Assembly: GCA_002440045.1 (NCBI GenBank)
Contig: DJRI01000092.1
Span: 1 to 6,439 of the forward strand
Source of the DNA: Ruminococcaceae bacterium UBA6364
Lineage (GTDB): Bacteria > Bacillota > Clostridia > Oscillospirales > Acutalibacteraceae
Direction: 5' to 3'
DNA length: 6,439 bases
Position numbers and translations under genes: made by a program. Positions 1-5,361 of the stretch are shown here, in pieces. The notes beneath the pieces are model-generated. The model had not been told where the DNA came from. It did not search any database and saw nothing but the letters and a program-made list of their open reading frames with translations. Numbering within the stretch: position 1 is the stretch's first letter; every line of letters starts with the position of its first letter.

Positions 1-1025
1 CCGTCATAGCCAAAAGATACGTCGGAGAATTCGATGTCGCCGTTTTTAAACTCGGCGCCTTGGGCATTGCTTTCTATATCGCTTTCAGGCATTTCGAGTA
101 TATATGAAAGCCTGTTGGCGCTTGCAATTGATTTTGTTATATTTACAATTAAATTTGCAAGCTTAATAAGCTCAACAAGAATTTGCGCCATATAGTTATA
201 AAGCGCAACTACAGTACCTGCGGAAAGCTCGCCTTTATTTACCTTTACAGCGCCCGTATAAAGCAAAACGACAACCGCGGCGTTGATTGCCAAAAGCGTT
301 AGCGGGTTCATAAGCGCGGTGATTTTGCCGACAGAGCACTGCGCCTTATAAAGCGCGGTATTTTTATTTTCAAAGGCTTCAAGCTCCGACGGCTCTTTTC
401 TGAACGCGCGAAGAACTCTTACGCCCGAAAGATTTTCTCTGACAGAAAGCAAAACGCCGTCAAGCTTTTTCTGAACGTTTTTGTGCTTCGGAATCGTTAC
501 ACCGATTATCGTGAAAACGATAAGGGAAAGAACGGCTATAGTCGCAACGAAAATCAGCGCAGATTTAAAATCGAGCGTAAACGCCATAATCATTGCGCCA
601 AAAACTATAAACGGCGAGCGCAAAAACAGGCGTAATGTAAGGTTAATGCCCGACTGCACCTGATTTACGTCGCTTGTCATGCGCGTTATGAGCGTTGATG
701 TTCCGACAGAGTCAAGCCCCGAATAGGAAAAGCCCTGAATATGCTTAAAAAGCTCGGATTTTAAGTCGCACGACGTTCCTACAGCGGCTTTTGCCGACAT
801 ATACTGAGCGGTTGACGAAAAAAGAAAACCGACCGCCGCAAGAAGCAGTAAAAGAAGCGAGTGCGAGATGACATAAGAGGTGTTTTTACCTTCAATGCCA
901 ATGTCAATTACGCTTGAAACAACAAGCGGAACAAAAAGCTCCAAAAGCGCCTCGGTCATTTTGAAAGCGGGCGCCAGCACGGCTTCTTTTTTGTATTTCT
1001 TAATGAATGATAAAACTTCCTTCAT
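1..1025 (-). CDS. ABC exporter half-transporter (multidrug/lipid type), N-terminal part; runs off left edge
   Basis: Partial gene: 341 complete codons from an ATG at 1025 down to position 3, open at the left edge. It encodes the six-helix membrane domain of a type IV (exporter-fold) ABC transporter. Hydrophobic segments lie at about residues 15-41, 54-75, 132-152, 155-178, 240-260 and 272-296. A first-coupling-helix stretch (TLITRMTSDVNQVQ, 111-124) and the GVRVLRAF element (201-208) are typical of this family. The ATPase domain starts near residue 330, and FGYD (338-341) carries the A-loop tyrosine; Walker A, signature and Walker B lie outside the window. A GGTGA ribosome site at 1036-1032, 6 nt from the ATG, supports the start. 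The gene follows prmA by 25 nt on the same strand, so it is probably the last known member of that operon. Clostridial relatives often work as heterodimers with a partner gene next door, which would be off the left edge. The substrate cannot be told from this sequence. Confidence 0.92.
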   Translation of the reverse strand, partial: MKEVLSFIKKYKKEAVLAPAFKMTEALLELFVPLVVSSVIDIGIEGKNTSYVISHSLLLLLLAAVGFLFSSTAQYMSAKAAVGTSCDLKSELFKHIQGFSYSGLDSVGTSTLITRMTSDVNQVQSGINLTLRLFLRSPFIVFGAMIMAFTLDFKSALIFVATIAVLSLIVFTIIGVTIPKHKNVQKKLDGVLLSVRENLSGVRVLRAFRKEPSELEAFENKNTALYKAQCSVGKITALMNPLTLLAINAAVVVLLYTGAVKVNKGELSAGTVVALYNYMAQILVELIKLANLIVNITKSIASANRLSYILEMPESDIESNAQGAEFKNGDIEFSDVSFGYD

Positions 1026-1050
1026 AAAAATTCACCGAATACTGTTTTTA

Positions 1051-1971
1051 TTATTTGCAGACAAAGCAGACCCAGCCGCCGCTTTCATAGCGTTCGGCAA
1101 TTTCAAGTCCGTTACTTTTAAGCGCACATTCAACCTCCGAAGCTCTTGTGTCGATAATGCCCGAAGTTATAAAAATGCCGCCGTCCGCCATATAGTTTTT
1201 AACGGTTTTTGAGAACATAATAATAACATCGGCAACAATATTAGCGACAACAACGCTGAATTTGCCCGTTACTTTATCTGTAAGGTCGCCGCACAAAAAT
1301 TTAAGCTGCGGCTCACAAAAGCCGTTCATTTTGCCGTTTTCTATAGCGGTTTTAACCGCAAGCGGGTCAATATCAACGCCGACAGCCTCTTTTGCGCCCA
1401 AAAGAAGCGACGAAATTGCAAGAATACCGCTTCCGCAGCCAAGGTCAAGCACGGTGTCGCCGTCTTTTATCTTTTTGTCGAGCACTTCAAGGCAAAGGCG
1501 CGTTGTGTCGTGCGAGCCTGTGCCGAAAGCGGCGCCCGGCTCTATTTCGAGAACGGCTCTGCCTGAAGCTTCTTTGGGGCATTTTTCCCACTGCGGATTG
1601 ATATAAAGACGTTCGCCCACGGGAAAGGGCTTGAAATACTTTTTCCAGTTGTTTGCCCAATCCTCCGAAGAACAGCCGCAGGTTTCAAGCGTATACGGCA
1701 CATTTGAAGCTTCAAGACGCTCTTTAATAAAAGAAACGGCCTCCGACGGGTTTTCGTTTTCATCAATATAAATATGAATTACGGAATGGCCTCTGTCCTT
1801 TTTTAAAAGCTCTTCGTCGATAAGGTCAATGTGAGCAATTTCTTTTGCTTCTTCTATGAGTGCGCTGTAGTCTTCGGTGTATATTCCGTAAGGCACAACA
1901 GAAACGGCGATTGCCGAAGCGGTTTCCGTATCCTTTGTTTCAACCGAAATTTTAATTTCCGTCCAGCTCAT
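1051..1971 (-). CDS. prmA: ribosomal protein L11 methyltransferase PrmA
   Basis: 306 aa, the usual length for PrmA (about 290-315). This cytosolic enzyme uses S-adenosylmethionine to trimethylate amino groups of ribosomal protein L11. The N-terminal substrate-recognition domain covers about residues 1-95, followed by the linker signature EDWANNWKKYFKPFPVG (103-119). The Rossmann-like catalytic domain then shows IEPGAAFGTGSHDTT (143-157), SAM motif I VLDLGCGSGIL (174-184), the acidic motif II VGVDID (197-202) and the PrmA-type motif VVANIVADV (241-249, usually VANILA). The C-terminus GGWVCFVCK fits the family's ending. The ATG shares one base with the yhaM stop (TGATG), implying translational coupling. 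Possible ribosome sites are GAGGA at 1979-1975, very close to the ATG, and AAGGTGA at 1989-1983. No key residue is missing. SAM-methyltransferase class is certain and PrmA identity nearly so. L11 methylation is usually dispensable, so the benefit to this organism is unknown. Confidence 0.96.
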   Translation of the reverse strand: MSWTEIKISVETKDTETASAIAVSVVPYGIYTEDYSALIEEAKEIAHIDLIDEELLKKDRGHSVIHIYIDENENPSEAVSFIKERLEASNVPYTLETCGCSSEDWANNWKKYFKPFPVGERLYINPQWEKCPKEASGRAVLEIEPGAAFGTGSHDTTRLCLEVLDKKIKDGDTVLDLGCGSGILAISSLLLGAKEAVGVDIDPLAVKTAIENGKMNGFCEPQLKFLCGDLTDKVTGKFSVVVANIVADVIIMFSKTVKNYMADGGIFITSGIIDTRASEVECALKSNGLEIAERYESGGWVCFVCK

Positions 1972-2963
1972 CAGTCCTCACTCACCTTTTCGTTAAAAAG
2001 TTCTGCTTTCGGCTCAACCGCTACCCTGCCGTGGTTATAAAGCTTTCTGTTATCAAGCATCCAAAGTCTGCCCGTAAATTCGCCGGGTTTTACACTTTCA
2101 AGCGCGTCTGCCATTTCATACATATTCGCGTCAAATAAATCGAGCTGTGAAAGTATCTCGGCTTCAATAAACGCAGGTCTTACCGCGGCGCCGAATTCAA
2201 GCTTGCCGTGGTGCGAAATAAGCATATGCTGTAAAAGCGTTTTTGTGTTTTCGCTTATATTAAGCTCGTCGCACTTTCTGCCGACTTCTTCGGCACCCAT
2301 TACAAGGTGGCCTAAAAGTGCGCCTTCTACGGTGTGGCCGTCTACAAGACCCGCAGGGTTCACGGAATATTCTTTAAGCTTTGCAATATCGTGAAGCATT
2401 GCGCCCGCAATAAGAAGCTCTGTATCAATGCTCGGGTAAATTGCCGAAACACATTCGCAAAGACGGACAATTGAAAGTGTGTGATACAAAAGTCCGCCCG
2501 AGACCGCATGGTGAAGCTTTTCTGCCGCGGGGAAAAACAAAAGCTTTTCTTTGTGCTCTTCATAAATTGCGGTGACAACGGCTGAAAGCTCTTTATCCGA
2601 AAAAGCCGAAGCTATTGCATAAAGCGCGGCATACATATTTTCGCCGCTGTAATCGGCTGATTTTACGAAGTCGTTAATGCTGATTTTGTCGCTTTCGCAA
2701 ACGGGGCGCATTCTTTGAATAATAAACTGGTCTGCGCCGTTATATTGCTGTAAAAGCCCGCGAACCTTAATAACGGTGTTAACCGCAGGCATACGCATTG
2801 TGTCCTCTTTAAAATCCCAAAGCTTTGCGACAATTTCACTGTCTTTGTCAGAAAGCACCGCGTCAAGATATACAGTGCCGTTTTTAGCATTCTTTTTATC
2901 ACAGCTTTTTACAAGGGCAAACCCTTCTACAGCTCCGTTTTTTTCGCAAGGTGTAAAATTCAT
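1971..2963 (-). CDS. yhaM: 3'-5' exoribonuclease YhaM family (OB-fold plus HD domain)
   Basis: 330 aa; Bacillus YhaM is about 314 aa. YhaM is a metal-dependent 3'-5' exonuclease that degrades single-stranded RNA in the cytosol and trims short 3' tails of transcripts. The N-terminal OB-fold (about residues 10-90) includes NGTVYLDAVLSD (28-39) and AKLWDF (46-51), the usual nucleic-acid-binding strand pattern. The HD phosphohydrolase domain (about 145-300) shows the metal ligands in order: GGLLYHT with H161, AMLHDIAKLKEY with H191-D192, LLGHL with H219, and LISHHG with H251-H252, followed by DLFDAN (275-280). An AGAGGG ribosome site (2976-2971) 7 nt before the ATG supports the start and overlaps the stop codon of tcdA, only 12 nt away, so the two genes are probably translated together. 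Its stop overlaps the prmA start. The family is clear; the symbol is by analogy to Bacillus. A role on DNA is also possible, since the Staphylococcus relative CbF1 was first described as a replication-enhancer-binding protein. Confidence 0.93.
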   Translation of the reverse strand: MNFTPCEKNGAVEGFALVKSCDKKNAKNGTVYLDAVLSDKDSEIVAKLWDFKEDTMRMPAVNTVIKVRGLLQQYNGADQFIIQRMRPVCESDKISINDFVKSADYSGENMYAALYAIASAFSDKELSAVVTAIYEEHKEKLLFFPAAEKLHHAVSGGLLYHTLSIVRLCECVSAIYPSIDTELLIAGAMLHDIAKLKEYSVNPAGLVDGHTVEGALLGHLVMGAEEVGRKCDELNISENTKTLLQHMLISHHGKLEFGAAVRPAFIEAEILSQLDLFDANMYEMADALESVKPGEFTGRLWMLDNRKLYNHGRVAVEPKAELFNEKVSED

Positions 2964-2975
2964 AACTGTTCCCTC

Positions 2976-3665
2976 TTATTTTTTATTAATAAGGTCCTTT
3001 ATGACCTTTGAAGCGATTAAATAGCCCGCCACGGGCGGTGTGAACGAGCACGATGCAGGCGTGCGCCCGAAATCAGCAGCAAAAGGCTCTTCTTTTGAAT
3101 AAACAACGTCAAGATGATTTATTCCGCGGTTTCTTAATTCGCGGCGCATAACGCGTGCAAGCGGACAAACGCTTGTTTTTGAAATATCGGAAATTTCAAG
3201 CATTTCGGGGTGAACTTTGTTGCCCGTTCCCATAGAAGAAATAATGGGAACACCGCACTGCTTCGCCCTGACGCAAAGTTCAATTTTTGCGCTTACGTTG
3301 TCAATTGCGTCAACGGCATAGTCATAATAGCCGAGGTCGATTTTATCGGCGGTTTCGGGCAGATAAACCATCTGATATTTGTTGACCTTTGCAAACGGAT
3401 TTACAGAAAGAATCCGTTCCTCGGCGGCGTCCGTTTTAAAACGCCCGACAGTGTTGTCGGTTGCGATAATCTGACGGTTGATGTTCGTTATGTCAACCGT
3501 GTCTTTATCGACAATGCCTATTTCGCCTATACCGCCGCGTGCAAGGGCTTCAACCACAGCGCCGCCTACTCCGCCGACGCCGAACACAATAACTTTTGAA
3601 TTAAAAAGCTTTTCGATATTCTCTTTTCCGAAAAGCCTTTCAGAGCGCGAAAAACGTTCATCCAC
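2976..3665 (-). CDS. tcdA: tRNA threonylcarbamoyladenosine dehydratase (TcdA/YrvM, ThiF-E1 fold)
   Basis: 229 aa from the preferred GTG at 3665. TcdA uses ATP to activate and cyclise t6A at position 37 of ANN-decoding tRNAs, giving the cyclic hydantoin form ct6A that improves decoding. Visible features (numbered from that GTG): FSRSERLFGKE near the N-terminus; the nucleotide loop GVGGVG (29-34); the acidic strand end IVDKD with D53; TNINRQ (60-65), the E1-type Asn/Arg pair; DAIDN (119-123); SSMGTGNKVHPE (143-154); SVCPLARVMRREL (165-177); and the C-terminal helix VAGYLIASKVI. These match the TcdA/YgdL branch rather than ThiF or MoeB, which carry longer C-termini or a CxxC zinc site. An upstream in-frame GTG at 3674 would add three residues, but only the 3665 start has a ribosome site (GGTGA at 3675-3671, 5 nt away). 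It is the first gene of the minus-strand operon, just below a strong promoter, and the yhaM ribosome site overlaps its stop. Confidence 0.93.
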   Translation of the reverse strand: MDERFSRSERLFGKENIEKLFNSKVIVFGVGGVGGAVVEALARGGIGEIGIVDKDTVDITNINRQIIATDNTVGRFKTDAAEERILSVNPFAKVNKYQMVYLPETADKIDLGYYDYAVDAIDNVSAKIELCVRAKQCGVPIISSMGTGNKVHPEMLEISDISKTSVCPLARVMRRELRNRGINHLDVVYSKEEPFAADFGRTPASCSFTPPVAGYLIASKVIKDLINKK

Positions 3666-3670
3666 TAAAA

Positions 3671-3675
3671 TCACC
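3671..3675 (-). promoter_or_regulatory. ribosome binding site deciding the tcdA start
   Basis: GGTGA on the minus strand lies 5 nt before the GTG at 3665. It overlaps the alternative GTG codon at 3674-3672, which itself has no purine-rich site upstream (ACTTTCAGC). This favours the start at 3665. The same GGTGA core, part of the extended consensus AAGGAGGTGA, also precedes the ABC transporter gene, and GGTG precedes the PBP gene. Confidence 0.6.
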
Positions 3676-3703
3676 GCTGAAAGTAAAAATATATTTATAT
3701 ATA

Positions 3704-3732
3704 ATTATAATATATTAAGCACCGTCGGTCAA
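3704..3732 (-). promoter_or_regulatory. sigma-A promoter for the tcdA-yhaM-prmA-ABC operon
   Basis: On the minus strand a -35 box TTGACC (3732-3727, five of six consensus bases) is followed by a 17-bp spacer (3726-3710) and a perfect -10 box TATAAT (3709-3704). The expected transcription start is near 3697, giving a leader of about 30 nt before tcdA. The -10 sits inside a 35-bp tract (3684-3718) made only of A and T, which should melt easily. It is the only near-consensus promoter I found for the minus-strand genes. A short imperfect palindrome ACCGTCGGT (3721-3729) touches the -35 box, but its arms are only 4 bp, so I do not call it an operator. Confidence 0.8.
3706..3711 (+). promoter_or_regulatory. 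possible -10 box for the PBP gene
   Basis: A perfect TATAAT on the plus strand overlaps the minus-strand -10 by 4 bp, so two divergent promoters could share one A/T-rich melting region. The predicted start near 3718 would leave a leader of about 42 nt before the PBP ATG. No good -35 box is present: the hexamer at 17-bp spacing is GTAAAA, three of six matches. TATAAT can arise by chance in a 35-bp A/T tract, so this is tentative. The divergent arrangement nevertheless requires a plus-strand promoter somewhere here or inside tcdA. Confidence 0.4.
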
Positions 3733-3756
3733 CAATAAAAAGATAAAGGCGGTGTT
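3718..3756 (+). promoter_or_regulatory. possible leader hairpin covering the PBP ribosome binding site
   Basis: Bases 3718-3726 (AGCACCGTC) can pair with 3748-3756 (GGCGGTGTT) in RNA: nine consecutive pairs, seven Watson-Crick and two G-U, with a 21-nt loop. The 3' arm holds the PBP Shine-Dalgarno sequence AAGGCGGTG (3746-3754), a one-mismatch version of AAGGAGGTG that ends 5 nt before the ATG at 3760. If transcription starts at the -10 box above, the stem would begin at the 5' end of the mRNA. The ribosome site is well supported; the folding and any control by it are inference. Confidence 0.35.
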
Positions 3757-3759
3757 AAA

Positions 3760-5361
3760 ATGAAAAAAAGAGCAATTGCACTGATTACTGTATTCTGTTT
3801 TATGTTTTCGGGCGTGGCATTTAAGCTCTTGACGGTTGCAAACCCAAAGGGAATATACGCTTCAAAAAGCAGCAGCGTAAGAGTAAAAGAGATTGCCTCT
3901 CTGCGCGGCAGAATATACGACCGCAATTTAAAAAAGCTTGTTAATAACGAAGATGAAACATATCTCATAATCAAGCCGTCGCCGACGGTTATTAATAAGC
4001 TTGATAAAATAAGCGATAAAGAAAAAGTGCTCGAAGAACTTAAAAACGGCGAAATGTCAATATCAAAGCAGGAAAACTGCGATATAAAAACCGACAACGA
4101 TATTTTAAATCTTAAAGTCCCGAAAAGATACGGCGGCAGCACCCTTTGTCACATAATCGGCTACACCGATGAAAACGGCGACGGCATATGCGGCATTGAA
4201 AAGTCATATAACGAATTTTTAAAAGAAAACGAGGGCAGTGTTTCGGCGGTTTTTAAAACCGACGCGCTCGGAAGAGTCCTTCTCGGAGAAGATACGGAAA
4301 TTCGCTATGATAATTTTGACGAATCCCCCGGCGTTGTCCTTACAATAGACCGCGATATTCAAAAAATTACGGAAGAAGCCTTGAAAAACGGCGGCATAAA
4401 AAAGGGCGCTGCGGTTGTTCTTAAAGCCGACACATGCGAAATACTTGCGTGCGCTTCACTGCCTGCATTTGACCCCGAGCACCCCGAAAAGAGCGTAGAG
4501 TCAAAAGACTCGCCTTTTATAAACAGAGCTTTCTTGCCTTACAGCGTCGGCTCCGTATTCAAGGTGGTAACAGCCGCCGCCGCTATAGAAAACGGCGTTT
4601 TGCAAAGTGATTTTATTTGCACGGGCAAGACCGAAAAAAGCGGCGTAACGTTTAACTGCAACAAAAAAGCGGGTCATGGCAGTCTTGATATGGAAAAGGC
4701 GCTTTCGGTTTCGTGCAATCCGTATTTTATTGAGCTTGCGGCAAAAGTCGGTGCAAAAAATATGCTTCTGTACGCCGAAAAATTCAAATTTGACGAAGGC
4801 TTTGACCTTGATGGCATAACGTGTGAAAGCGGCAATTTGCCGAAGCTTTTCGAGCTTAACAGCGAAGCCGCCGTAGGTAATTTCGGGTTCGGTCAGGGAG
4901 AATTGCTTGCAACGCCTTTGCACATAGCGCTGTGTTATGCGTCGCTTGCAAACGGCGGAATTTATAAAGAGCCGTCGCTCGTTATAGGTACTTTAAACGA
5001 AAGCGGAAAGCTCAAAAAACTGCCGCAAAAAGGCTCTTACAGAATTTTAGAGGAAAAAACAGCCGAAACCATAAACGCCTATCTTGCAAAAACTGTCCTT
5101 GAAGGCACGGGAATGGGAGCTTACAGCCCTTATTTTACTTCGTGCGGCAAAACCGCAACGGCCGAAACGGGGCAAAAAAACGCGAACGGTAAGCAAATTT
5201 TAAATTCGTGGTTTGCGGGCTTTTTCCCGCTTGAAAATCCCGAATATGTTGTTTGCATATTAAAAGAGGACGGTGCGTCAGGCAGCGGCGATGACGCACC
5301 GATATTTAAGGAAATATCCGAAAATATTTATTTTCTGAAAAACGGAACGGCTCAATCCTGA
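3760..5361 (+). CDS. class B penicillin-binding protein (D,D-transpeptidase, FtsI/PbpA-like)
   Basis: 533 aa. A single N-terminal membrane anchor (about residues 5-26, after MKKR) places the enzyme outside the membrane, where class B PBPs cross-link peptidoglycan. The N-terminal region includes LRGRIYDRN (48-56), the usual S/R-RG-I-DRN element, and GICGIEKSYNEFL (142-154), the standard G-x-E dimerisation/pedestal signature. The transpeptidase domain (about 190-525) starts at VVLTIDRDIQ and carries SVFK (S265 nucleophile, K268), SCN (318-320) and KTAT (464-467), followed by ETG. NFGFGQGELLATPLHIA (374-390) and WFAGFFP (484-490) are further family landmarks. The third motif is KTA instead of the common KTG. 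At 533 aa it is short for an FtsI or PBP2, resembling PbpA-sized proteins, with no PASTA repeats. No ftsW/rodA partner lies within the window. The start is fixed by AAGGCGGTG 5 nt upstream. It converges with the next gene, overlapping it by 10 bp. Whether it serves division, elongation or sporulation cannot be decided here. Confidence 0.95.
   Translation: MKKRAIALITVFCFMFSGVAFKLLTVANPKGIYASKSSSVRVKEIASLRGRIYDRNLKKLVNNEDETYLIIKPSPTVINKLDKISDKEKVLEELKNGEMSISKQENCDIKTDNDILNLKVPKRYGGSTLCHIIGYTDENGDGICGIEKSYNEFLKENEGSVSAVFKTDALGRVLLGEDTEIRYDNFDESPGVVLTIDRDIQKITEEALKNGGIKKGAAVVLKADTCEILACASLPAFDPEHPEKSVESKDSPFINRAFLPYSVGSVFKVVTAAAAIENGVLQSDFICTGKTEKSGVTFNCNKKAGHGSLDMEKALSVSCNPYFIELAAKVGAKNMLLYAEKFKFDEGFDLDGITCESGNLPKLFELNSEAAVGNFGFGQGELLATPLHIALCYASLANGGIYKEPSLVIGTLNESGKLKKLPQKGSYRILEEKTAETINAYLAKTVLEGTGMGAYSPYFTSCGKTATAETGQKNANGKQILNSWFAGFFPLENPEYVVCILKEDGASGSGDDAPIFKEISENIYFLKNGTAQS
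5271..5301 (-). terminator. candidate terminator hairpin for the convergent minus-strand gene, inside the PBP coding sequence
   Basis: CGGTGCGTCA (5271-5280) and TGACGCACCG (5292-5301) form a perfect 10-bp inverted repeat, seven of ten pairs G-C, with an 11-nt loop. Read on the minus strand, it begins about 50 nt past the stop of the PLP-enzyme gene and is followed by TCCTCTTTTA, a T-rich but interrupted tail. On the plus strand the following bases (ATATTTAAGG) are less terminator-like and the hairpin would cut the PBP message before its stop. The bases also encode PBP residues DGASGSGDDAP. The inverted repeat is certain; terminator function is inference. Confidence 0.45.

Noticed and set aside
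880..1606. Plus-strand open frames of 110 and 114 aa over the ABC and prmA genes
   Set aside because: They are antisense shadows of well-supported genes; the first crosses the prmA/ABC junction and neither has a motif.
3210..3599. 129-aa plus-strand open frame
   Set aside because: It is antisense to the conserved tcdA nucleotide-binding region; nothing family-like is visible.
3721..3729. ACCGTCGGT palindrome at the -35 box as an operator
   Set aside because: The arms are only 4 bp and no second copy was seen nearby; too short to support a repressor site.
3729..4142. 137-aa minus-strand open frame with hydrophobic stretches
   Set aside because: The hydrophobicity comes from reading the A-rich, Lys-rich 5' end of the PBP gene backwards; it also crosses the promoter region.
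4501..4923. 140-aa minus-strand open frame
   Set aside because: It is antisense to the PBP transpeptidase core (SVFK, SCN and FGFGQG region), with no recognisable motif.
5301..5318. Small palindrome GATATTT-AAGG-AAATATC
   Set aside because: The stem is A/T-rich and weak, within PBP codons, with no T-run on either strand; it is probably chance next to the stronger repeat at 5271-5301.
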